In this document: piece after piece, positions 15,219 through 21,838 of the stretch | Numbering within the stretch: position 1 is the first letter of the stretch | Layout of the letters: the number at the start of each line of letters is the position of its first letter | Assembly: GCA_946887105.1 (NCBI GenBank) | Contig: CAMPKJ010000051.1 | Location: 1 to 24,363, forward strand | Length of the DNA stretch: 24,363 bases | Reading direction: 5' to 3' | Source: an uncultured Acidobacteriota bacterium | GTDB taxonomy: Bacteria; Acidobacteriota; Thermoanaerobaculia; Gp7-AA8 | Notes under the pieces: generated by a model | The model's database searches: none | What the model was told of the DNA's origin: nothing | What the model saw: only the letters and a program-made list of their open reading frames with translations | Made by a program: the position numbers and the translations under genes

Positions 15219-15584
15219 CTATCCGAAGTAATGACAGCGCGACGTGCACGTCTCTTCGATGGTCACGCGGTGCAGCATCGGCAACGGTCCGATGAGCTCG
15301 CGCCAGATCCAGATCGCGAGCAGCTCCGCGGTGGGGTTCTCGAGACCGGGGATCTCGTTGAGCGTGTAGTGATCGAGGCGAGCGACGAGCGGATCGACGG
15401 CGCGCTTCAGATCGGCGAAATCGATCACCCATCCGAACTGCGGATCGAGCGGACCGCGCACGGCCACCTCGCCACGAAACGAATGCCCGTGCACGCGACG
15501 GCATTTGTGTCCCACGGCGACATTCGGCAGCCAGTGGGCAGCTTCGAAGCGAAAGTCTTTCACGAGCTCGACGACGTCCGGCAC
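15219..15584 (-). CDS. queD: 6-carboxy-5,6,7,8-tetrahydropterin synthase / 6-pyruvoyl-tetrahydropterin synthase
   Basis: A 121-residue QueD/PTPS enzyme. Zinc ligands are His17 in FEAAHWLP and His32 and His34 in RRVHGHSF, with catalytic Cys28 four residues before the first of these. WVIDFADLK (52-60), LDHYTLNEIPGLENPTAE (70-87) and ETCTSRCHYFG at the end complete the signature. It makes 6-carboxytetrahydropterin in queuosine/7-deazapurine synthesis; the PTPS alternative cannot be excluded. No queC, queE or queF is nearby. GTG 15584 is the likely start because a TAAACT box sits 7 bp before it; GTG 15563 is a shorter alternative. It converges with the epimerase with only 15 bp between. Confidence 0.92.
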   Translation of the reverse strand: MPDVVELVKDFRFEAAHWLPNVAVGHKCRRVHGHSFRGEVAVRGPLDPQFGWVIDFADLKRAVDPLVARLDHYTLNEIPGLENPTAELLAIWIWRELIGPLPMLHRVTIEETCTSRCHYFG

Positions 15585-15591
15585 GAGGCGG

Positions 15592-15597
15592 AGTTTA
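15592..15597 (-). promoter_or_regulatory. Candidate -10 box (TAAACT) for queD
   Basis: TAAACT on the minus strand ends 7 bp before GTG 15584, positioning transcription start at or next to the start codon. No Shine-Dalgarno lies between. Confidence 0.35.
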
Positions 15598-15631
15598 CCG
15601 CTAGAACCGGGCCGGAACCGTGCAACCGCGA

Positions 15632-15637
15632 TAGACT
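15632..15637 (+). promoter_or_regulatory. Candidate -10 box (TAGACT) for the small membrane-protein operon
   Basis: TAGACT is followed by a leader of roughly 35 bases holding an ACGGAG Shine-Dalgarno (15667-15672), 6 bp before ATG 15679. This is the leadered layout, in contrast to queD across the same gap. Confidence 0.35.
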
Positions 15638-15678
15638 GGCCGCCCCTTGGTAACGCTCTTGCTCAAACGGAGTGCATC

Positions 15679-16098
15679 ATGAGCAACTACACCGCAACGG
15701 AATCCGACCGATCGCTCGGAACCATCATCAAAGAGCTGACCGCGGACCTGTCGAACCTGTTTCGCAGCGAGATCGCGCTGCTGAAGCTGGAGCTGAAGGA
15801 CTCGGCGTCGAAGCTCGGAGGAGGCGCGGCGCTGATGGCCGCGGCCCTGTTCCTCGGTCTCTTCGGCCTCGCGTTTCTCTTCGTGACCATCACCCTCGGA
15901 CTGGTCGCGCTCGGCGTGCCGGCCTGGCTGTCGTCTCTGATCGTGACCGTGGTGCTCCTGGCCGCCTCGGGCGTGCTGGTGCTGATGGGCAAGAAGAAAC
16001 TGGAAGCCGTGAACTTCGTCCCCACCGAGTCGATCGAGCACATTCGCGGCGATCTCGACTCGCTGAAGGCCGACGTCGCGCGCGTGAGGAGCCGCTGA
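15679..16098 (+). CDS. Phage-holin-3_6 / YqjE-like membrane protein
   Basis: A 139-residue protein with a polar, amphipathic N-terminus (SLGTIIKELTADLSNLFRSEIALLKLELKDS), two membrane helices at about residues 46-75 and 81-103, and a charged C-terminal helix. This is the Phage_holin_3_6 (YqjE/ holin superfamily III) layout. Despite the name, chromosomal members are not lysis proteins; in enterobacteria YqjE is encoded with YqjD and YqjK, membrane proteins tied to stationary phase. ATG 15679 is supported by ACGGAG 6 bp upstream. Its stop overlaps the next start by one base (TGATG), so the two are co-translated. Confidence 0.78.
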   Translation: MSNYTATESDRSLGTIIKELTADLSNLFRSEIALLKLELKDSASKLGGGAALMAAALFLGLFGLAFLFVTITLGLVALGVPAWLSSLIVTVVLLAASGVLVLMGKKKLEAVNFVPTESIEHIRGDLDSLKADVARVRSR

Positions 16099-16403
16099 TG
16101 GCCGAGCCGACGGAGAAGCAGTACATCGAACGCGCGATCGTGCGCGCGCGCGACGGAGTGGGCGACCGCATCGACGAGCTCGACCGCCACCTGCGCACGA
16201 ACCTCGATCCGAAGACGCTGGCCACGACCTTCGCGCCGCAACTCGTCGCCGGCGGCGCCGTCCTCGGCGTGATCGTCGGCTTCGGCCTGCCGAAAGTCTT
16301 TCGCAGGCTGATCACCTGGGGCGTCCCGCTGGCCATCGTGGCGATGACGGTGAAGAACGTGCGCGACCGCAATGGTCAGGGCGAGTTGATGGGGCTGTCG
16401 TAG
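16098..16403 (+). CDS. Small membrane protein, DUF3618-like
   Basis: A 101-residue protein. The N-terminal charged helix (YIERAIVRARDGVGDRIDEL, about residues 9-28) followed by LRTNLDPKTLATTFAP resembles DUF3618, a family found beside holin-3_6/YqjE proteins. Two hydrophobic segments lie at about 48-65 and 72-86, separated by KVFRR. ATG 16098 shares a base with the upstream stop, an arrangement for translational coupling. The function of the family is unknown; a membrane-associated scaffold with its partner is the simplest guess. Confidence 0.7.
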   Translation: MAEPTEKQYIERAIVRARDGVGDRIDELDRHLRTNLDPKTLATTFAPQLVAGGAVLGVIVGFGLPKVFRRLITWGVPLAIVAMTVKNVRDRNGQGELMGLS

Positions 16404-16419
16404 GCGCCCAACGCCGTCT

Positions 16420-17499
16420 TCATCTCACCCTCACATATCTCGCCCCCGGCATCGCTCGAATCCAGCCGTCGAGCTCCAATTGCAGCAGCGCCTCGGCCAC
16501 GTTGGCGGGAGTGCGGCCGAGCTTTGCCGCCACTGCGTCGACATGCACGGGCTCGTCGCGGCTCAGCAATTCGAGCAGCGGGTTCCGCGGCGGCGTTGCT
16601 TCGGATGGCGCCGCGCGCAGCGTCGCGATCACATCGCGCGGCAGTTCGTGCAGCACATCATCGGCATCGTGAACGAGCTTCGCGCCGTACTGCACGAGCC
16701 GGTGCGTTCCTTCCGATCCCGGCGAAAAGATCGAGCCGGGAACGGCCAGCACCTCGCGTCCCTGTTCCGCGGCCATGCGCGCGGTGATGAGCGAACCGCT
16801 GCGCGAGGTGGCTTCGACGATCACGGCGCCGTACGAGAGTCCAGAGATGATGCGGTTGCGGATCGGGAAGTTCTCCTGGCGCGGCGGCGTGTGCGGCGGA
16901 AAGGCGGTGACGATCAGGCCGTGCTGCGCGATGCGCGCGGTCAGGCGGCGGTTCGCGCGCGGATAGATCACGTCGAGCCCGGTGCCGAGCACAGCGATGG
17001 TCGATCCGCCCGCGTCGAGCGCCGCGGTGTGCGCCGCTGCGTCGATGCCGAGGGCCAGACCGGAGACGATGGCGAGGCCGGTGGGAGCGAGCTGGCGGGC
17101 GAGAAACTCCGCGACATTGATCGCGTACGCGGACGCGCGGCGCGAGCCGACGATCGCGAGCGCGGGACGCTGCAGCAGCGAGAGATCTCCGCGAAAGAAC
17201 AGCGTCAGCGGCGGATCGGCAATGTGCCGCAGCAGTGGCGGATACGCGTCATCGGCTAGCGTCACCGCGGAGTCGCGCAGCTTCGCGACGATCGCCAGAC
17301 TCTCCTTTGTTAACGGATTCCTTACCTGGTCTGCCTGCTCCGGCGTTACGCTCAAAATCCCTTCGAGCAGCCTGGACGAACAATCGAGGAGCGAGGAAAC
17401 GGGATCGAAATGATCGAGCAGCAGGCGTGTCCGGTTCGGCGTGAGGAACGGCAGCAGCGAGAGCGCGATCAGCAGATCGCGCGCGGAAGCATCGAACAT
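16420..17499 (-). CDS. dprA: DNA-processing protein DprA/Smf
   Basis: A 359-residue DprA. The Rossmann-like domain carries AIVGSRRAS (residues 115-123), SGLALGIDAAAH (146-157), NFPIRNRIISGLS (210-222) and SGSLITARMA (234-243). An N-terminal helical (SAM-like) region and a C-terminal winged-helix segment (VHVDAVAAKLGRTPANVAEALLQLELDGWI) flank it, the full three-part form. DprA binds incoming single-stranded DNA during transformation and loads RecA. Most bacteria have it, so natural competence is not proven. The gene converges with the small membrane operon and diverges from the lipoprotein operon across 92 bp. Confidence 0.95.
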   Translation of the reverse strand: MFDASARDLLIALSLLPFLTPNRTRLLLDHFDPVSSLLDCSSRLLEGILSVTPEQADQVRNPLTKESLAIVAKLRDSAVTLADDAYPPLLRHIADPPLTLFFRGDLSLLQRPALAIVGSRRASAYAINVAEFLARQLAPTGLAIVSGLALGIDAAAHTAALDAGGSTIAVLGTGLDVIYPRANRRLTARIAQHGLIVTAFPPHTPPRQENFPIRNRIISGLSYGAVIVEATSRSGSLITARMAAEQGREVLAVPGSIFSPGSEGTHRLVQYGAKLVHDADDVLHELPRDVIATLRAAPSEATPPRNPLLELLSRDEPVHVDAVAAKLGRTPANVAEALLQLELDGWIRAMPGARYVRVR

Positions 17500-17563
17500 G
17501 AGTGCGTTGGTGCCGGCGGGGAGAAGCGGCGCGCGAACGAGCGTCGGCGGTGGGAACGGCGCA

Positions 17564-17571
17564 AGTATACT
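17564..17571. promoter_or_regulatory. Palindromic double -10 box (AGTATACT) between dprA and the lipoprotein gene
   Basis: AGTATACT is a perfect palindrome, so TATACT reads on both strands: 17566-17571 toward the lipoprotein gene and 17569-17564 toward dprA. On the plus strand it is followed by an AGGGAG Shine-Dalgarno (17581-17586) 5 bp before ATG 17592. On the minus strand the dprA ATG is 64 bp away. This could be a single bidirectional promoter core. Confidence 0.4.
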
Positions 17572-17591
17572 GCGCGCAGAAGGGAGTCCCG

Positions 17592-18152
17592 ATGAAGCGC
17601 GCGTTCACGACGTCATCGCTGGTTCTCGTTGTTCTTCTTTCTCTCGTGCTCGGATTGGCGGCGTGCGGCTCCAGCGGCGATCTGTCGGACGCCAGCACGC
17701 AGCGCCGTTTCGGCGTGCGCATGGCCAGGATGAACCTCTGGCGCGAGGCGATGTTCCGCTTCAAGCGCGCCACGCAGATCGAGCCCGACAACGCCATGGC
17801 GCACAACAATCTCGCCGTTGCCTATGAGGCCACGGGCGATTTCGACGCCGCCGCGAAGGAGTACCGCGAGGCGCTGCGCCTCGACCGCTCGAACGAATAC
17901 ATCCAGAAGAACTACAGCCGCTTCGTCGAGTTCATGCAGCGCGGCAAGAAGCGCGAGCAGCAGCCCGCGGTCGCCGCGGAGACGGCCACTGTCGCTCCGG
18001 CGACGGCCACCGCTTCGACCGCGCCCATTCCGCCAGCCGGACCCGTTCCGCCGGTCGTCGACATCACGCCGCCCGCCGCTCCACCCACGCCGCCCATCAC
18101 CGACACCACTTCGACGACCACCACCAATCCGCCGCAGGAAGGTTCCCGATGA
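17592..18152 (+). CDS. TPR-containing outer-membrane-type lipoprotein
   Basis: A 186-residue protein. A signal peptide ends in a lipobox, GLAAC, with Cys25 followed by Gly, which does not match an inner-membrane retention signal. Tetratricopeptide-type helices run from about residue 45 to 110, clearest at NNLAVAYEATGDFDAAAKEYREALRLD (split by fold; 72-98). The tail from about 126 is rich in Ala, Pro and Thr and should be a flexible linker in the periplasm. The strong AGGGAG Shine-Dalgarno and the TATACT box support ATG 17592. Its stop overlaps the next start (ATGA). The likely role is an adaptor or scaffold for the next two envelope proteins. Confidence 0.82.
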   Translation: MKRAFTTSSLVLVVLLSLVLGLAACGSSGDLSDASTQRRFGVRMARMNLWREAMFRFKRATQIEPDNAMAHNNLAVAYEATGDFDAAAKEYREALRLDRSNEYIQKNYSRFVEFMQRGKKREQQPAVAAETATVAPATATASTAPIPPAGPVPPVVDITPPAAPPTPPITDTTSTTTTNPPQEGSR

Positions 18153-18832
18153 AACGCATCGCCATTGCTCTCGCCGTGCTCCTGCCGTTCTCCGCTGCTG
18201 CCGACGTCATGGAAGTGAAGCTGAAGCTGCCCGTGAAACCGAAGTTGCAGATCTCGGGTGATGAGAAGCTGGCCCTCGCGCCGTTCGTGATCGCGTCGAA
18301 GGGCGAGAAGCGCGACGACCGCGCGGCGAAGGTGGACGTGCAGTCGGAGTTCAACCGCTACATGCGCAAGCAGCTCGTGAAGTCGACCAAGCTGAAGCTC
18401 GTCGACGTCCCGCAGACGCGCCTCCCGGGCACCGACATCAAGACGCTCAAGGCATCGCGCGACTACTGGAAAGAAATGGGCGCGCGCACGGGCGCGGACT
18501 TCATCGTCTCGGGCGTGGTCGACTTCGACATCAACGACCGCGCCGGATACAAGACCGAGGATTACGTTTCGCCGGCGGATGGCCGCACGTACCAGCGGCA
18601 GGTGCTGGTCGAGGCCACCGGATTCGTCTTCGACATCGACCTGGCGGTCTTCGACGGCGATACGGGCGAGGTGGTCCTGGAAGAGAATTTCCGCGACTTC
18701 AAGGAGTTCGACCAGCGCAACTACGACGAGATCCTCGGCCTGTTCGAGAACCTCCGCGCGCTGGAGTCGCAGCTGGTGGGCATCTTCGTCACCCAGGAGA
18801 CCTCGGGATCGCGCTACGTCTTCACCAATTGA
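18149..18832 (+). CDS. Exported CsgG/LpoB/FlgO-like protein of unknown function
   Basis: A 227-residue protein with a signal peptide (about residues 1-18, ending SAAAD) but no lipobox. The mature part shows KLALAPF, a conserved-looking strand, then SEFNRYMRKQLVKSTKLKLVD, a helix and strand, and GARTGADFIVSGVVDFDIND. This order (beta strand with a final PF, helix, V-D strand, GAD-x-hydrophobic-x-G) is that of the CsgG/LpoB/TolB-N alpha-beta fold. I do not recognise a closer family. The second half (GFVFDIDLAVFDGDTGEVVLEENF, in short strands) adds a strand-rich part. It starts within the upstream stop and lies 19 bp before the peptidase-barrel fusion, so a shared envelope role is likely. Confidence 0.6.
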   Translation: MKRIAIALAVLLPFSAAADVMEVKLKLPVKPKLQISGDEKLALAPFVIASKGEKRDDRAAKVDVQSEFNRYMRKQLVKSTKLKLVDVPQTRLPGTDIKTLKASRDYWKEMGARTGADFIVSGVVDFDINDRAGYKTEDYVSPADGRTYQRQVLVEATGFVFDIDLAVFDGDTGEVVLEENFRDFKEFDQRNYDEILGLFENLRALESQLVGIFVTQETSGSRYVFTN

Positions 18833-18840
18833 GTTTTGTT

Positions 18841-18846
18841 AGGGGG
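18841..18846 (+). promoter_or_regulatory. Shine-Dalgarno (AGGGGG) that decides a TTG start
   Basis: AGGGGG is 5 bases before TTG 18852. The signal peptide MKRLVVLLLLSVLTAV begins exactly there and no ATG precedes it in frame with comparable support. Confidence 0.6.
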
Positions 18847-18851
18847 CTTTC

Positions 18852-21794
18852 TTGAAGAGACTGGTCGTCCTTCTCCTTCTCTCCGTGCTCACGGCCGTCC
18901 CCGCGTATCCGTTCGGTCAGAACAAGATCGTCTACGACGAATTCAAGTGGAGCGTCTATCACTCCACGCACTTCGACGTCTATTTCTACGAAGAGGAGCG
19001 CGCGTCGCTGCAGCGCGTCGTCGACGCCGCGGAGAGCGCGTACCTCGACCTGTCGAAGAAATTCAACTTCCAGGTCTCCAAGAAAATCCCGCTGATCTTC
19101 TACGCCACGCACTCGGCGTTCGAGCAGAGCAACGTCATCCTCAACTTCATCCCCGAGGGGGTGGGCGCGTTCGCCGAGCCGGCGAAGAACCGCATGGTGC
19201 TGCCGATCGACATGCCCGATGACGAACTGCTCGAGCTGATGACGCACGAGCTCACGCACATCTTCGAGTACGAGATCTTCTTCCAGGGCAAGTTCGGCAA
19301 GAACATCACCGCCAATCCGCCGACGTGGCTGATGGAAGGCCTGGCCTCGTACATGGCGCAGGACGAGGACTCGCGCGACCGCATGGTGCTGCGCGACGCG
19401 GTGGTCAACGACCGCATCCCGCGCGTGAGCATGAACCCGCAGGGCTACTTCGCGTACCGCTTCGGCCACGCGGTGTTCCAGTACATGCAGGAACAGTACG
19501 GCTGGGATGGACTACGCGACTTCATCTACGAATACCGCAACACGCTCGGCAGCAGCATCGACCGCGCGCTCAAGCGCGCGTACGACGTCACGCCCGACGA
19601 GTTCGACAGCCGCTTCCGCACCTGGCTGCGCAAGCAGTACCTGCCCGCGCTCGTGGCGAAAGGCGAGCCGCAGGAGTACGGCGATCCGTTCAAGATCAAC
19701 CCCGACGATCCGAGCAACGAGATCTCGCCGGTGCCCGCGCCGTCCGGCGACCTCCTGGTCGGCTTCACCACGTACAAGGAAGACATCGACCTGGTGCTGC
19801 TGAACATCCCGGAGCGGCGCCTGCTCAAAAACCTCACCGCCGGATACACCAGCCGCTACGCCTATCCGATCGTGCAGGCGTTCACGACCGGATCGGTGAT
19901 GGGGCGCGACGTCGCCTTCGCGCCGAACGGAGATCAGGTCGCGCTGTTCGTGAAGAAGGAGCGCGGCCGGAATCTGCTGCTGATCAATCCACTGACCGGA
20001 GAGATCGAGCGGTCGATCGAGATGCCGGTCGAGCAGCAGCTCTCGCCCGCGTATTCACCGGACGGCAAGCGCGTCGCCTTCGCCGCCATCCAGGGCAATC
20101 AGTCCGACATCTTCATCTATGACCTCGAGAGCGGCAATCTCGAGAACGTGACCAGCGATTCGTTCTTCGACGGCGCGCCGGTGTTCGCGCCGGACGGCCA
20201 GTCGCTGATCTACTCCTCGGTCGGCGCGCAGTACGCGAAGCTCTATCGCCTCAACCTCGCCAACCCGGCCGAGCGCTATCAGCTCACCACCGGTGACTGG
20301 AACGACATCGACGCCTACTTCAGTCCGGACGGCACGCGGCTGTTCTTCGCGTCCGACAAGCAGACCGGCCGCAACGTGGCGGTGGCGGCGAACATCCTCG
20401 AGACGGCGGAAGACGTCGCGCGTCCCGACACCGACACGCCCGGACCCGATCCGACGAACTTCGCGGCGTACAACATCTACTCGCTCGATCTCGCCACCGG
20501 CGACATGCTGCAGTACACCGACGTCGTCGGCGGCTGTTTCACGCCGGTGGTCTTCACGGGCGAGAACAACAAAGAGCGGATGGTTTTCTCGTCGTACTAC
20601 AAGGGCCAGTGGCGCCTCTACGCGACCACCACCGACAAGCCGCTGCACGCGCCGGAGAGGACCACGCTGCCCTCGGCGCCGATCAAGCCGGAGGAGCGTT
20701 CGATCTTCCGCTCGACGTCGGAGTTCTTCCTCGACGAGGAAAAGATCGAGAGGACCGGCGGCTTCAAGCTGTTCATCGAGGACATTTCGGTCAACGCCGG
20801 CGTGACCTCCGATCAGTTGTTCGTATCGCGCACGACCATCTTCATGAGCGACATGCTCGGCGGGCGCCGCTTCATCGCTTCGCTCGATTCCGTGGCCTCG
20901 TTCTCGAATTTCGATTTCCTCTATCTCGATCTGCGCCGCCGCACCAGCTGGGGCGCGCGGCTCTTCGACAACCGTTCGTTCTATGTCACGCAGAACCTCC
21001 AGACCGGGGAGCTGAACCGGCGGCAGACGTACCGGGAGACGGGGCTGATGGGCATCGTCAGTTACCCGTTCAACCGCTATCACCGCATCGACGGCGGGGT
21101 CGGATATCTGAGCCGCAATTACTTCTATCCGCGTTTCTTCGAGAACCCTGCGGGTGGCGAGGACCTGGTCGACTTCGAACAGCGCGACGACAAGTTCCCG
21201 ATCGTCAGCACGACCTTCACCGGCGACAGCACGGTGTGGAAGTTCTTCGGTCCGATCTCCGGCCGCCGCTACGAGATCGGCGCGTCGTATGCGCCGGACA
21301 TGACCGACGGCGGCACGCTCAGCGCCGACCTGACCATGGACTGGCGCGAGTACTTCCAGATCAGCTCGCGCACGCTGCTGGCCACGCGCGTCTTCGCGAA
21401 CTGGTCCGAGGGGAACGCGCCGAATTTCGCGTACTTTGGGGGATTGAACACGCTGCGCGGCTATGACTTCCGCACGCTGATCGGACAGCACGCCGCCTTC
21501 GCGAACGTCGAGTTCCGCTTCCCGCTCATCGACGTCCTGGCCACGCCCGTACTCGTGCTGCAACAGGTCCGCGGCGCGCTGTTCTTCGACATCGGCGCCG
21601 CGAAGTTCGCGGATCGTCCGTTCCAGTTCCGCGACGACGAAGGCCGCCTCGATGACGCCAAGGCGTCGGTCGGACTGGGCGTCTCGTTCAACCTGCTGGG
21701 CATGCAGCTGAACTGGGATTTCGCGAAGCGGTACGACTTCGAGGAGCTCGAGAAGGGATACCGCACGAGCTTCTGGATCGGGCAGACGTTCTAA
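18852..21794 (+). CDS. Peptidase (HExxH) - TolB-like propeller - Omp85/BamA-type barrel fusion
   Basis: A 980-residue exported protein beginning at TTG. Residues 1-18 are a signal peptide. About 25-270 is a gluzincin-like (peptidase MA-type) domain: MTHELTHIFEYE (H132, E133, H136) with downstream glutamate E162 in WLMEGLASY. About 290-600 holds PD40/TolB-type propeller blades, e.g. FAPNGDQVALF (356-366), YSPDGKRVAFA (401-411), FAPDGQSLIYS (445-455) and FSPDGTRLFFA (490-500). About 640-980 is strand-rich with the Omp85 motif GGLNTLRGYDF (863-873) and ends in Phe, the signature of a BAM-assembled barrel. No POTRA-like domain was noticed. The layout predicts an outer-membrane barrel carrying a protease and propeller in the periplasm, for processing or translocating envelope proteins. 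The substrate is unknown. All zinc-site residues are intact. It is the third gene of the lipoprotein operon. Confidence 0.88.
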   Translation: MKRLVVLLLLSVLTAVPAYPFGQNKIVYDEFKWSVYHSTHFDVYFYEEERASLQRVVDAAESAYLDLSKKFNFQVSKKIPLIFYATHSAFEQSNVILNFIPEGVGAFAEPAKNRMVLPIDMPDDELLELMTHELTHIFEYEIFFQGKFGKNITANPPTWLMEGLASYMAQDEDSRDRMVLRDAVVNDRIPRVSMNPQGYFAYRFGHAVFQYMQEQYGWDGLRDFIYEYRNTLGSSIDRALKRAYDVTPDEFDSRFRTWLRKQYLPALVAKGEPQEYGDPFKINPDDPSNEISPVPAPSGDLLVGFTTYKEDIDLVLLNIPERRLLKNLTAGYTSRYAYPIVQAFTTGSVMGRDVAFAPNGDQVALFVKKERGRNLLLINPLTGEIERSIEMPVEQQLSPAYSPDGKRVAFAAIQGNQSDIFIYDLESGNLENVTSDSFFDGAPVFAPDGQSLIYSSVGAQYAKLYRLNLANPAERYQLTTGDWNDIDAYFSPDGTRLFFASDKQTGRNVAVAANILETAEDVARPDTDTPGPDPTNFAAYNIYSLDLATGDMLQYTDVVGGCFTPVVFTGENNKERMVFSSYYKGQWRLYATTTDKPLHAPERTTLPSAPIKPEERSIFRSTSEFFLDEEKIERTGGFKLFIEDISVNAGVTSDQLFVSRTTIFMSDMLGGRRFIASLDSVASFSNFDFLYLDLRRRTSWGARLFDNRSFYVTQNLQTGELNRRQTYRETGLMGIVSYPFNRYHRIDGGVGYLSRNYFYPRFFENPAGGEDLVDFEQRDDKFPIVSTTFTGDSTVWKFFGPISGRRYEIGASYAPDMTDGGTLSADLTMDWREYFQISSRTLLATRVFANWSEGNAPNFAYFGGLNTLRGYDFRTLIGQHAAFANVEFRFPLIDVLATPVLVLQQVRGALFFDIGAAKFADRPFQFRDDEGRLDDAKASVGLGVSFNLLGMQLNWDFAKRYDFEELEKGYRTSFWIGQTF

Positions 21795-21806
21795 CGCCGC
21801 GCAGTT

Positions 21807-21833
21807 GCCTCTCCCCGCGAAGCGGGGAGAGGC
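21807..21833. terminator. Perfect 12-bp hairpin between convergent genes
   Basis: GCCTCTCCCCGC (21807-21818) pairs perfectly with GCGGGGAGAGGC (21822-21833) across a 3-base GAA loop. It sits 12 bp after the fusion gene stop and 5 bp before the convergent topoisomerase stop. The stem is very stable but no T-tract follows on either side. A bidirectional transcription stop or mRNA-end stabiliser is likely. I recall similar GC hairpins as repeats in other GC-rich genomes. Confidence 0.75.
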
Positions 21834-21838
21834 GCCGC

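Noticed and set aside
15679..16403. Holin-family annotation as sign of a prophage
   Set aside because: No other phage gene is nearby. The protein matches the chromosomal YqjE-like layout paired with a DUF3618-like protein.
16420..17499. dprA as evidence for a competence or mobile island
   Set aside because: dprA is widespread in bacteria regardless of competence, and the locus shows no island features.
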